Shown here: positions 43,044 through 52,439 of the stretch, piece after piece | Layout of the letters: the number at the start of each line of letters is the position of its first letter | How positions within the stretch are numbered: the stretch's first letter is position 1 | From: Shewanella sp. GD04112 | GTDB lineage: Bacteria; Pseudomonadota; Gammaproteobacteria; Enterobacterales; Shewanellaceae | Reading direction: 5' to 3' | Length of the DNA stretch: 64,000 nucleotides | NCBI RefSeq assembly: GCF_029835735.1 | Contig: NZ_JAOEAL010000001.1 | Location: 62,001-126,000, forward strand | Notes under the pieces: generated by a model | What the model was told of the DNA's origin: nothing | The model's database searches: none | Seen by the model: the letters and a program-made list of their open reading frames with translations, nothing else | Position numbers and translations under genes: made by a program

Positions 43044-44714
43044 ATGGACAAGCGACACGACCCAAGCCGCCGCATTATTGCGCCCCATGGTAGCCAATTA
43101 AGCTGCAAAAGCTGGTTAACCGAAGCGCCAATGCGCATGTTAATGAACAACTTACATCCAGATGTGGCCGAGCGCCCAGAGGATTTAGTGGTTTACGGTG
43201 GTATCGGCCGCGCGGCACGCGACTGGGACTGCTACGACAAGATTATCGAAGTGCTAAAACGCCTCGAAGACGACGAAACCTTAATGGTGCAATCGGGTAA
43301 ACCTGTGGGCGTATTCCGCACCCATGCAGATGCCCCGCGCGTGCTGATTGCTAATTCTAACCTAGTGCCACATTGGGCAAACTGGGAACACTTCAACGAG
43401 TTAGATAAGCAAGGTCTGGCGATGTATGGCCAGATGACCGCGGGTTCGTGGATTTATATCGGCACTCAGGGCATTGTCCAAGGTACCTACGAAACCTTCG
43501 TTGCCGTGGCAAAACAACACTTTGGCGGCGTGGCTGCCGGTAAGTGGATCCTCACCGGTGGTTTAGGTGGTATGGGCGGCGCGCAAACGCTGGCCGGTAC
43601 TATGGCTGGCTTCTCTGTGCTTGCCTGTGAAGTGGATGAAACCCGTATCGATTTTCGTCTGCGTACCCGTTATGTGGATAAAAAGGCCACTTCATTAGAC
43701 GAAGCCTTGGCGATGATCAACGACGCCAATGCCTCCGGCAAACCCGTTTCTGTCGGCCTGTTAGCGAACGCCGCCGATGTATTTGCCGAATTAGTAAAGC
43801 GTGGCATTACTCCTGACGTTGTCACCGACCAAACCTCTGCCCACGATCCGCTAAACGGCTATTTGCCACAGGGCTGGACCATGGCGCAAGCGGCTGACAT
43901 GCGTAAAACCGATGAAGCCGCCGTCGTTAAAGCGGCTAAAGCCTCGATGGCGGTACAGGTACAAGCCATGCTGGATCTGCAAGCGGCAGGCGCTGCGACC
44001 TTAGACTATGGTAACAACATTCGCCAAATGGCCTTCGAAACTGGCGTTAAAAACGCGTTCGATTTCCCAGGTTTTGTGCCTGCTTATATTCGTCCACTCT
44101 TCTGCGAAGGTATCGGCCCGTTCCGTTGGGTGGCCCTATCTGGCGAACCTGAGGATATCTACAAGACCGACGCCAAAGTGAAGGAGCTGATCCCCGACAA
44201 TCCACACCTGCACAACTGGTTAGATATGGCCCGTGAGCGTATCGCCTTCCAAGGTCTACCAGCGCGTATCTGCTGGGTGGGCTTAAAGGACCGTGCGCGT
44301 TTAGCCCAAGCCTTTAACGAGATGGTGAAAAACGGCGAGCTGTCGGCGCCCATCGTCATTGGTCGTGACCACTTAGACTCAGGTTCAGTCGCCAGCCCTA
44401 ACCGTGAAACCGAGTCTATGATGGACGGTTCAGACGCAGTATCTGACTGGCCATTACTGAACGCATTGCTAAACACTGCCAGCGGCGCGACTTGGGTGTC
44501 GCTGCACCACGGTGGCGGTGTGGGCATGGGCTTTAGTCAACACTCGGGTGTAGTGATCGTGTGTGACGGTACTGAGGCCGCCGCTAAACGTGTTGGCCGC
44601 GTGCTGTGGAACGACCCTGCGACAGGCGTGATGCGCCATGCGGATGCGGGTTACGAGATCGCGAAAAACTGTGCAAAAGAGCAGGGCTTAGATCTGCCCA
44701 TGCTTAAAGACTAA
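43044..44714 (+). CDS. hutU: Urocanate hydratase
   Basis: Second enzyme of histidine breakdown: adds water to urocanate to give imidazolonepropionate, with bound NAD+. From the ATG at 43044 (MDKRHDP, preceded by AGAGGAC) it has 556 residues, the family length (E. coli relatives about 557); an in-frame ATG at 42936 would add 36 non-matching residues. The NAD+ loop GGLGGMGGAQ (about 174-183) and the active-site Cys region DYGNNIRQMAFETG and FCEGIGPFRWVALSG are clear. It overlaps no gene and precedes hutH by 49 bases. Confidence 0.95.
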   Translation: MDKRHDPSRRIIAPHGSQLSCKSWLTEAPMRMLMNNLHPDVAERPEDLVVYGGIGRAARDWDCYDKIIEVLKRLEDDETLMVQSGKPVGVFRTHADAPRVLIANSNLVPHWANWEHFNELDKQGLAMYGQMTAGSWIYIGTQGIVQGTYETFVAVAKQHFGGVAAGKWILTGGLGGMGGAQTLAGTMAGFSVLACEVDETRIDFRLRTRYVDKKATSLDEALAMINDANASGKPVSVGLLANAADVFAELVKRGITPDVVTDQTSAHDPLNGYLPQGWTMAQAADMRKTDEAAVVKAAKASMAVQVQAMLDLQAAGAATLDYGNNIRQMAFETGVKNAFDFPGFVPAYIRPLFCEGIGPFRWVALSGEPEDIYKTDAKVKELIPDNPHLHNWLDMARERIAFQGLPARICWVGLKDRARLAQAFNEMVKNGELSAPIVIGRDHLDSGSVASPNRETESMMDGSDAVSDWPLLNALLNTASGATWVSLHHGGGVGMGFSQHSGVVIVCDGTEAAAKRVGRVLWNDPATGVMRHADAGYEIAKNCAKEQGLDLPMLKD

Positions 44715-44763
44715 CAATTCAACACAAACCGTGAAAAACAACGACAAGAATACGGATGTAAAA

Positions 44764-46305
44764 ATGAAATCAGTCAATCATTTAGTATTAACGCCCGGCA
44801 GTTTAAGTCTGGCGCAATTGCGTGAAATCAGCCGCCATAAGCTGACACTTGAACTGGCGCCAGAGGCGATTACCGATATCAACACCAGCGCGCAAATCGT
44901 GCAAAAGGTGTTGGATGAAGGTCGCACCGTTTATGGCATCAACACAGGTTTTGGACTGCTGGCGAACACTAAGATTGCCCCGGAAGATCTGCAATTGCTG
45001 CAACGCTCTATCGTGTTATCCCACGCTGCGGGCACGGGCCAATACATGCAGGACGCCACAGTGCGCCTGATGATGGTGTTAAAAATCAACTCCTTAAGCC
45101 GTGGCTTCTCGGGAATCCGATTAGAAGTCATCAACTTCCTTATCAGCCTAGTGAACGCCGAGGTTTATCCTTGCGTGCCTGAAAAAGGTTCTGTGGGTGC
45201 CTCTGGCGACTTAGCGCCGTTAGCCCATATGTGTTTGCCGCTGTTGGGTGAGGGCGAGATGAGCTATCAAGGTCAGATTATTTCGGCCGCCGAAGGCTTA
45301 GAAATCGCCGGCCTAAAGCCAATCGATTTAGCCGCGAAGGAAGGCTTAGCCCTGCTCAATGGTACTCAGGCTTCTACTGCACTGGCGCTGGAAGGCTTGT
45401 TCCACGCTGAAGACTTGTTTGCTGCAAGCTCAGTGATTGGCGCCATGAGCGTCGAGGCAGCCATGGGTAGCCGCAGTCCGTTTGATCCACGCATTCATGC
45501 AGCCCGTGGTCAGAAAGGACAAATCGATGCGGCCATGGTGTTCCGTCATCTGCTGGGCGAAGAGTCTGAAATCAGCTTAAGCCACATCAACTGCGAGAAG
45601 GTGCAAGACCCTTACTCACTGCGCTGCCAACCACAGGTATTAGGTGCTTGCTTGACCCAAATCCGCCAAGCGGCCGAGGTGTTAGGCACAGAAGCCAACG
45701 GTGTGACCGATAACCCGTTGGTATTCCAAGATACTGGCGATATTATCTCCGGCGGTAACTTCCACGCCGAGCCCGTTGCTATGGCAGCCGATAACTTGGC
45801 GATTGCGATTGCCGAATTAGGCGCGATTGCAGAGCGTCGTATCGCGCTGCTAATCGACTCTAGCCTGTCTAAACTGCCACCTTTCCTGGTTAAAAACGGC
45901 GGGGTGAACTCGGGCTTTATGATCGCCCAAGTGACGGCGGCGGCATTGGCCTCTGAAAACAAAACCTACGCCCATCCAGCATCGGTCGACAGTTTACCAA
46001 CCTCGGCCAACCAAGAAGACCATGTGTCTATGGCGACTTTTGCGGCGCGCCGTTTACGGGATATGAGCGAAAACACCCGTGGCGTATTAGCGGTTGAGTT
46101 ATTGGCGGCCGCCCAAGGCTTGGACTTCCGCGCGCCATTAATGCCAAGCAAAGCAGTGGCGCAGGCGAAGGCCGAGCTACGCGAAGTGGTTGCCTACTAT
46201 GATAAAGACAGATACTTTGCGCCGGATATCGATGCGGCAACGGATCTGCTTTATACCGCCAGCTTCAATGCTTACTTGCCCCAAGGCGTATTGCCGAGTC
46301 TGTAA
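44764..46305 (+). CDS. hutH: Histidine ammonia-lyase
   Basis: First step of histidine degradation: elimination of ammonia from L-histidine to give trans-urocanate. From the ATG at 44764 (MKSVNHL) it has 513 residues, as expected; an in-frame GTG 11 codons earlier is less likely. The MIO prosthetic group forms from A146-S147-G148 in GSVGASGDLAPLAHM, and the catalytic Tyr is in YGINTGFG (about 57-64). It follows hutU by 49 bases in the hut operon. A terminator at 46374 closes it. Confidence 0.95.
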   Translation: MKSVNHLVLTPGSLSLAQLREISRHKLTLELAPEAITDINTSAQIVQKVLDEGRTVYGINTGFGLLANTKIAPEDLQLLQRSIVLSHAAGTGQYMQDATVRLMMVLKINSLSRGFSGIRLEVINFLISLVNAEVYPCVPEKGSVGASGDLAPLAHMCLPLLGEGEMSYQGQIISAAEGLEIAGLKPIDLAAKEGLALLNGTQASTALALEGLFHAEDLFAASSVIGAMSVEAAMGSRSPFDPRIHAARGQKGQIDAAMVFRHLLGEESEISLSHINCEKVQDPYSLRCQPQVLGACLTQIRQAAEVLGTEANGVTDNPLVFQDTGDIISGGNFHAEPVAMAADNLAIAIAELGAIAERRIALLIDSSLSKLPPFLVKNGGVNSGFMIAQVTAAALASENKTYAHPASVDSLPTSANQEDHVSMATFAARRLRDMSENTRGVLAVELLAAAQGLDFRAPLMPSKAVAQAKAELREVVAYYDKDRYFAPDIDAATDLLYTASFNAYLPQGVLPSL

Positions 46306-46373
46306 TGCACAGTCTTTGGTACCGATAACCCATCAGCGGGTGAAAAGTGCTGAAGCAAGCGACCAATAAAGTG

Positions 46374-46403
46374 AAAGGCATAGCGATTTGCTATGCCTTT
46401 TGT
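46374..46403 (+). terminator. Rho-independent terminator after hutH
   Basis: Eleven-base perfect stem AAAGGCATAGC / GCTATGCCTTT with a GATTT loop and T-rich 3' end, 69 bases past the hutH stop. Confidence 0.87.
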
Positions 46404-46913
46404 CTATCCTATGCGGCGATTTCGCTGTTTTTGCACTTTGTACTTTAGGTGTGTTTAACACCGCAGGATGAGTGCTTTTTTATCCAATCTTTACATTGTC
46501 AGCTTTGATGGCTGTCTATCCATCCAAAACCGGTAAATATGAGGTGTTTTTAACCATCTCTTATTTCATTTCGGCTTTAAATTCACACTCTATATAACCT
46601 TAATATGTCATTGTGAGACAAAATGCCCATTAAGTGGTGGACAAAATGTCTTTTGGTGTTTTTTGGATTTGTATCTTTATTTGTGTCGTTTCGCTGAAAT
46701 TAAACTCTGAAAATATCAATTTAAAATCTATTTTTTGGTGGTTTGTTTTGTAGCTGGTGAATTGAGATCTCGATCTCATGTCATTATTTGTTATCTATTT
46801 TCACTTTAAGGATAATCTTAGATTAAGTGGGGGCTTTATTGACTCACTCAAACGATTGCAGCGTTACCACTGCAATTACCAAACTCATAACGACAAAAGT
46901 GTGAGAGAACGCT
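46404..46913. promoter_or_regulatory. Long AT-rich leader of the fdn operon
   Basis: 510 bases with no gene on either strand. It contains a palindrome TGAGATCTCGATCTCA (46763-46778; arms TGAGATC/GATCTCA), two GACAAAATG direct repeats (46617-46625, 46640-46648), and AT-rich stretches. No FNR consensus (TTGAT-N4-ATCAA) is seen; the repeats are the only candidate sites for anaerobic or formate control. Confidence 0.55.
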
Positions 46914-49900
46914 ATGAACAGACGCCAGTTTTTTAAACTGTGTGCGGCCGGAGCGGCAACCTCAGCGATTTCAGCGCTGGGATTGATGTCCGAAAAGGCC
47001 TATGCAGCAGTGCGAGAGTTTAAGCTGATCGGAGCCAAAGAAACCCGTAACAACTGTCCGTATTGCTCGGTCGGTTGTGGCCTGCTGATGTACAGCCAAG
47101 GCAGTGGGGGCAAAAACTCTGAGCATGCTATTTTCCATATCGAGGGTGATGCCGATCATCCAGTAAACCGAGGTGCATTGTGCTCTAAAGGTGCGGGCCT
47201 TGTGGATTATGTTAACAGTCCACACCGCTTACAGTACCCAGAATATCGCGCCCCCGGCAGCAATAAGTGGGAACGGATCAGCTGGCATGATGCCTTTAAA
47301 CGTATTGCTCGTTTAATGAAAGATGACCGTGATGCGAACCTGATTGAGAAAAACGCCGATGGCGTAACGGTTAACCGTTGGTTAACTACAGGGATGATGA
47401 CCTCATCCGGTATGGCCAATGAAAGTGGCTTAGCGACACAAAAATTTGCGCGCGCTTTAGGCCTAGTGGCTATCGATACTATTGCACGTAACTGACACTC
47501 CCCAACGGTAGCAAGTCTTGCTCCAACATTTGGGCGCGGTGCCATGACCAACCACTGGATCGATATTAAAAATTCTAACGTAGTGATTATTATGGGCGGT
47601 AATGCCGCAGAAGCTCACCCTGTCGGATTCGGCTGGGTTACAGAAGCTATGCAGCATAACAATGCTAAGTTGATTGTGGTTGACCCACGTTTCAACCGCA
47701 GTGCGTCATTGGCAGATCACTATGCCCCAATCCGCTCAGGAACTGACATAGCATTCCTTCTGGGTGTGATTCGCTATTTGATTTCGACCAATCAAGTTAA
47801 CTTCGATTATGTGAAAGCCTATACCAACGCCAGTTATCTGGTGCGGGATGATTTTGACTTCCATGACGGCCTATTCTCAGGCTTTGATGAAGCAAAAGGC
47901 GAGTACAACAAAGAATCCTGGTTCTACCAACTCGACGAAGACGGCTATGCCAAAGTGGATGAAACACTTGAGCACCCGCGTTGTGTGTGGAACTTACTCA
48001 AACAACACGTAGAACGTTATGATTTTGCAACGGTAAGTAATATCACTGGTACGCCAACAGCGGACTACCAAGTGGTATGTGACGCCATTGCGAGCACTCA
48101 TACTAAAGATCGTGTGGCAACCTTTATGTATGCATTGGGCTGGACCCACCATAGTAAAGGTGCGCAGAACATCCGTTCTATGGCGATGATCCAGTTATTA
48201 CTGGGCAACATTGGTCAGTTAGGCGGTGGTGTTAACGCATTGCGCGGTCACGCCAACGTTCAAGGTTCAACCGACATGGGGCTACTGGCCCAAAGTTTAC
48301 CCGGTTACCTTAAACTGCCAAACGATAAAGAACCGACCTTAGCGGCTCACTTGGCGGCGAACACGCCTAAGCCATTGCGCCCAGGTCAAACCAACTACTG
48401 GCAAAACTATCCGAAGTTTTATGTGTCCCTGCTTAAAGCCTTCTGGGGTGAAAACGCGACGCCTGAAAACGAGTTCGGTTATCAGTGGTTACCTAAGTGG
48501 GATCAGATGTATGACTTCGGTAAGCATCTGGACATGATGTACCGTGGCAAAGTGAACGGTTGCATCGTGCAAGGGGTTAACGCCATTAACTCCATGCCTA
48601 ACCGTAACAAGAACATCAAGGCGCTGAGTAACCTTAAGTACTTAGTCGTGCTTGATAACTTGTCATCGGAAACCGCCACCTTCTGGCAAAACGAACCCGG
48701 TTTTAACGAGGTCGATACCGCCAGTATTCAAACCGAAGTCTTCCGCCTACCTGCGACTGTGTTCGCAGAGGAAGAAGGTTCGATCGTTAACTCTGGCCGC
48801 TGGATGCAATGGCACTATAAAGGCGCTAATCCTCCAGGCGAAGCGATGTCGGACTCTGAGATTGTCTCTGGTCTGCTGCAGGAGCTAAAACACCTCTATC
48901 GCGAAGAGGGTGGCAAACTGCCAGAGCCCATTGAAGCGATTAACTGGAACTATATCGATCCGCACAACCCAAGCTCTATCGAACTGACGAAAGAGTTGAA
49001 TGGTTACGATGTTGCGACCAAGCGTCAGATCAGCAGCTTTGCTGAACTGAAGGCCGATGGCAGTACCGCGAGTGCCTGTTGGATTTACGCGGGTTCTTGG
49101 ACCGAAGCCGGTAACCAAATGGCTCGCCGCGACAACCATGACCCATCGGGTAAAGGTATTACGCCGGGCTGGGCCTTCGCATGGCCGCTTAACCGCCGCG
49201 TCCTCTACAACCGTGCCTCTTGTGATGTGAACGGTAAACCTTGGGATGAGCACCGTAAGATTGTCGAGTGGAAAGACGGCAAGTGGGAAGGGATAGACGT
49301 GCCCGACTTCAATGCCAAGTTGAATCCACAGGAAAGTGCGCATCCTTTCATTATGCAGGCTGACGGCGTGGGTCGTTTCTTCGCGCTCAAACTGCTGAAA
49401 GAAGGACCGTTCCCAGAGCATTACGAGCCGGTCGAATCGCCCATCGGCACCAACCCACTGCATCCCAATGTGGTGCACAGCCCTGTGCTGCGTTGGTTCG
49501 AAGGGGTGAAAGACACCATAGGTACTAAAGAGGAATACCCATACGCCTGTACCACTTACTCACTCACAGAACACTTTAACTTCTGGACGACACACTGCCG
49601 TTTAGCGGCGATTGCCATGCCAGAGACCTTTGTGGAAATGAATGAGCAATTGGCAGCAGAAAAAGGCATTAAGAATGGCGATTGGGTGAAAGTGAGCTCG
49701 AAACGTGGCCACATTCTCACCAAAGCCTTAGTGACTAAGCGTATGCGCCCATTGCAGGTCAATGGTCAAACGGTACACACACTCGGTATCCCACGTCACG
49801 GCAGCCATAACGCGCTAACACGTAAGGCCTATAGCTGTAACGTCCTTACCACTGAGATGGGTGATGCCAACACGGGTGTGCCTGAGTACAAAGCGTTCCT

Positions 49901-49928
49901 CGTGAATGTTGAAAAGGCGGAGGTCTGA
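46914..49928 (+). CDS. fdnG: Formate dehydrogenase-N alpha subunit, selenocysteine containing
   Basis: Periplasmic molybdopterin-selenocysteine catalytic subunit that oxidises formate to CO2. The frame is open from 46914 to 49928 apart from a single in-frame TGA (47493-47495), which is selenocysteine 194; the product is 1004 residues (E. coli FdnG 1015, Sec196). The context ARN-Sec-HSPTVA equals the family active site, and a SECIS hairpin follows. A Tat signal begins MNRRQFFKLCAAG, and the [4Fe-4S] motif is NNCPYCSVGCGLL with ALCSKGAG downstream. It is first of an operon with fdnHI and fdhE (2-base gap to fdnH). A reader treating TGA as a stop would wrongly call two genes. Confidence 0.95.
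47507..47524 (+). promoter_or_regulatory. Bacterial SECIS hairpin in fdnG
   Basis: Eleven bases after the Sec codon, the 18-base hairpin GGTAGCAAGTCTTGCTCC folds with a five-base stem (AGCAA/TTGCT), a bulged U (47509) and a GUC apical loop, then GG/CC. A bulged U plus a GU in the loop, at this distance from the UGA, match the E. coli fdhF/fdnG SECIS bound by SelB. Confidence 0.88.
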
Positions 49929-49930
49929 TA

Positions 49931-50845
49931 ATGGCGACTCAAGATATCATTCAACGTTCCGGCACTTCGCAAGCGACTCCGCCTGCCCAGGCGAGAGTCG
50001 GTGGCGTGAAGCAAATTGCGAAGCTGTTTGACGCGACTAAGTGTAATGGTTGTAAAGCCTGTCAGGTCGCTTGTTCCGAATGGAATGACCTGCGTGAAGA
50101 GGTGGGTTCGTTCCAAGGGACTTATCAAAACCCAGCATCTCTGTCCCCAGAGTGCTGGACCCTGATGAAGTACAACGAGATCGAAGACCAAGGCAAATTA
50201 CGTTGGCAGTTTACCCACAGTGCTTGTATGCACTGTGCGGATCCCGCCTGCTTAAAGGCCTGTTCTACCTCTGGCGCGATTGTTCAACATGCCAATGGCA
50301 CTGTGGATTTCGATTCGGACAAATGTATTGGCTGTGGTTATTGTGCCAGTGCCTGTCCATTCGATATCCCGAAGATCAGCGCCGTCGACAACAAAGCCTA
50401 CAAGTGCACTATGTGCTCTGACCGCTTGGCTGTTGGGCTTGAGCCTTCCTGCGTGAAGTCTTGTACCACAGGTGCGCTGCGTTTTGGCACGCGCGAAGAC
50501 ATGCTGTTCTCCGCCGAAAAGCGTGTTAACGAGCTGAAAGAACGTGGTTTTGCCAAGGCGGGACTCTACAACCCTGAGGGCGTAGGTGGCACAGGCATGC
50601 TGATGATATTGCACGATGTCACTCAGCCTGAAACCTACGAAATGCCAAAGGATCCGCAAATCCCATTGTCTGTCACCCTGTGGCAGGACTGGGTGAAACC
50701 ACTGGGTACTGTCGGACTGCTTGCAACGGCGGCTGTGGCCTGCCTGCATAAGATCACCGTCGGTCGCAACATAGTGGAAGAGGACCAACCCGGCTATCAG
50801 CCGCCAGAGGACAAGGCGCAAGCGGAAGAGGAGGCCAAGAAATGA
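49931..50845 (+). CDS. fdnH: Formate dehydrogenase-N beta subunit (four [4Fe-4S] protein)
   Basis: 304-residue electron-transfer subunit. Four ferredoxin clusters are visible: CNGCKACQVACSEWND, CMHCADPACLKACSTSGAI, CIGCGYCASACPFDIP and CTMCSDRLAVGLEPSCVKSC. One C-terminal helix (about 250-268) anchors it to the membrane, as in E. coli FdnH. It carries electrons from FdnG to the haem subunit. It begins two bases after fdnG, has GGAGGTC before the start, and its stop overlaps the fdnI start (ATGA). Confidence 0.94.
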   Translation: MATQDIIQRSGTSQATPPAQARVGGVKQIAKLFDATKCNGCKACQVACSEWNDLREEVGSFQGTYQNPASLSPECWTLMKYNEIEDQGKLRWQFTHSACMHCADPACLKACSTSGAIVQHANGTVDFDSDKCIGCGYCASACPFDIPKISAVDNKAYKCTMCSDRLAVGLEPSCVKSCTTGALRFGTREDMLFSAEKRVNELKERGFAKAGLYNPEGVGGTGMLMILHDVTQPETYEMPKDPQIPLSVTLWQDWVKPLGTVGLLATAAVACLHKITVGRNIVEEDQPGYQPPEDKAQAEEEAKK

Positions 50846-51483
50846 GCAAGCATAACAAGCAAGAAATGGTAGTGCGTCACAAACTGTTCGACCGCATCTG
50901 TCATTGGTTCATTGTGGCCGTGGGGCTAGTCACCTTTCTGACGGGCTTTTCCTTCTTCTATCCCTCCTTCCAATGGTTAGGCGCGATAGCGGGCACACCG
51001 CAATTGGCGAAGTTTATTCACCCAATTGCTGGCCTGATGATGTGTTTACCGCTGATGTTGATGTTGGTGCGTTATTACCACCACAACAAATGGGAAAAAC
51101 ACGATTTGGCTTGGATGCTCGCCATTAAGGACGTGATGTTCGAGAACGAGGACAAAATCCCGCCTATCGGCCATTACAACCCTGGTCAAAAAGTGCTGTT
51201 CCGTGCCTTTGTGCTGACTTCCATCACCTTAACCGTGACGGGATTCATCATGTGGCAACCCTACTTTGCACCTTACTTCTCGGCCACTGTGGTGGGCTGG
51301 GCGATCGTGCTACACGCCATTTGTGCCTTGATCATGTTGATGTTTGTGATGGTGCACTTTTGGATGGCGACCTGGGTGGAAGGTTCTATCACAGGCATGC
51401 TTTACGGCAAGGTCTCTAAGGCTTGGTGCCGTAAACATCATCCGCTGATGTTGGATGAACATTCGGACGTGGAGAAACATTAA
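50842..51483 (+). CDS. fdnI: Formate dehydrogenase-N gamma subunit (cytochrome b556)
   Basis: 213-residue membrane cytochrome with four helices. Haem-ligand histidines fall in DRICHWFIVAVG, KFIHPIAGLMM and the late VLHAICALIMLMFVMVHFWMATW, like E. coli FdnI. It passes electrons to menaquinone at the cytoplasmic-side haem. It overlaps fdnH by four bases and shares TAATG with fdhE. Confidence 0.93.
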   Translation: MSKHNKQEMVVRHKLFDRICHWFIVAVGLVTFLTGFSFFYPSFQWLGAIAGTPQLAKFIHPIAGLMMCLPLMLMLVRYYHHNKWEKHDLAWMLAIKDVMFENEDKIPPIGHYNPGQKVLFRAFVLTSITLTVTGFIMWQPYFAPYFSATVVGWAIVLHAICALIMLMFVMVHFWMATWVEGSITGMLYGKVSKAWCRKHHPLMLDEHSDVEKH

Positions 51484-52391
51484 TGAGTCATACAGCCGAG
51501 ATACCTATGGTCCCCGGCAGCGAATCGCCGCTGGAGCTTAAACCCTTAAAGGCGGTGGACCCTAAAACTGTGTATCACAGACGGGCGCAGCGTTTGTTGT
51601 CGTTGGCCAAGGACTCGCCGCTGGCCGACTACTTTGAGCTATGCCGCCGTGTGGTTGCGATTCAGGCCAGATTGGCGGCGGAGGCTGACTTCGGTCAGCT
51701 TCTCGCTTGGGGGAAAGATGAAGCGATTCCGCTTTCCCACTTGGGTTCAGAGGCAGATAGCTACTGGCAAGGACTGCTACAACAACTGTTAAGCGATCTG
51801 CTGCCGCAGGTGGATGAGGATATGGCGAGAGTGCTGCGGTTGTTGATGCAGCAATCTCCAGAGCAACTCACCTCCTGGGGCAGAGCATTGCGTCAGGGAC
51901 ATATGAGTGAAGTGCCCGCGCGCTTCAGTTTGTTTATCTGGGCGGCGATGGGGGTCTACTGGTCCCATTGGGCACCTATGGTGATTAAACGGATCGATCA
52001 ACGCAAAGTCGTGCAGCAAAACCTATGCCCGATTTGCGGGTGTCATCCCGTGGCGAGCGTGATCGTCGACCAGCCGCGAGCGGGTCTGCGTTATCTGCAT
52101 TGCAGTTTGTGCGAGAGCGAATGGCATTACATTCGCGCCCACTGCACTAGCTGTGGTCAGGATAAAGGGACGACGCTCTGGTCATTCGATGATGCCAAGG
52201 CGCAGGTGCGCATCGAGAGCTGCGACGAATGCCATGGTTACACCAAGATGCTGTTCGTCGAAAAGTCACCGCTGATGGATGTTGCGGCTGACGACTTAGC
52301 TACCCTGATGCTCGACAGTGAGCTAAATGCCAAGGGCTTTGGGGCGACTACGGTCAATCCATTGCTGCTGGCCCACGAAACTGAGCAATAA
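51483..52391 (+). CDS. fdhE: Formate dehydrogenase accessory protein FdhE
   Basis: 302-residue cytoplasmic maturation factor of respiratory formate dehydrogenases. Rubredoxin-like cysteine pairs are visible: CPICGCHPVAS (about 181-191), CSLCESEWHYIRAHCTSCG (about 206-224) and CDECHGY (about 245-251). It starts on the last base of the fdnI stop codon, so it is translationally coupled. In E. coli fdhE is in the fdo operon; here it sits after fdnI. Confidence 0.93.
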   Translation: MSHTAEIPMVPGSESPLELKPLKAVDPKTVYHRRAQRLLSLAKDSPLADYFELCRRVVAIQARLAAEADFGQLLAWGKDEAIPLSHLGSEADSYWQGLLQQLLSDLLPQVDEDMARVLRLLMQQSPEQLTSWGRALRQGHMSEVPARFSLFIWAAMGVYWSHWAPMVIKRIDQRKVVQQNLCPICGCHPVASVIVDQPRAGLRYLHCSLCESEWHYIRAHCTSCGQDKGTTLWSFDDAKAQVRIESCDECHGYTKMLFVEKSPLMDVAADDLATLMLDSELNAKGFGATTVNPLLLAHETEQ

Positions 52392-52439
52392 CCAAAGTCG
52401 GGAAGGGCTCACCGAGTCCTTCCCCTTATATTTATCAAG

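Noticed and set aside
47493..47495. fdnG as a broken gene with an internal stop
   Set aside because: The TGA is at the conserved Sec site, with a SECIS and selA/selB/selC nearby, so it is decoded as selenocysteine.
48885..49478. 197-codon minus-strand frame inside fdnG
   Set aside because: Antisense to strongly conserved fdnG; no start signals or recognisable domain.
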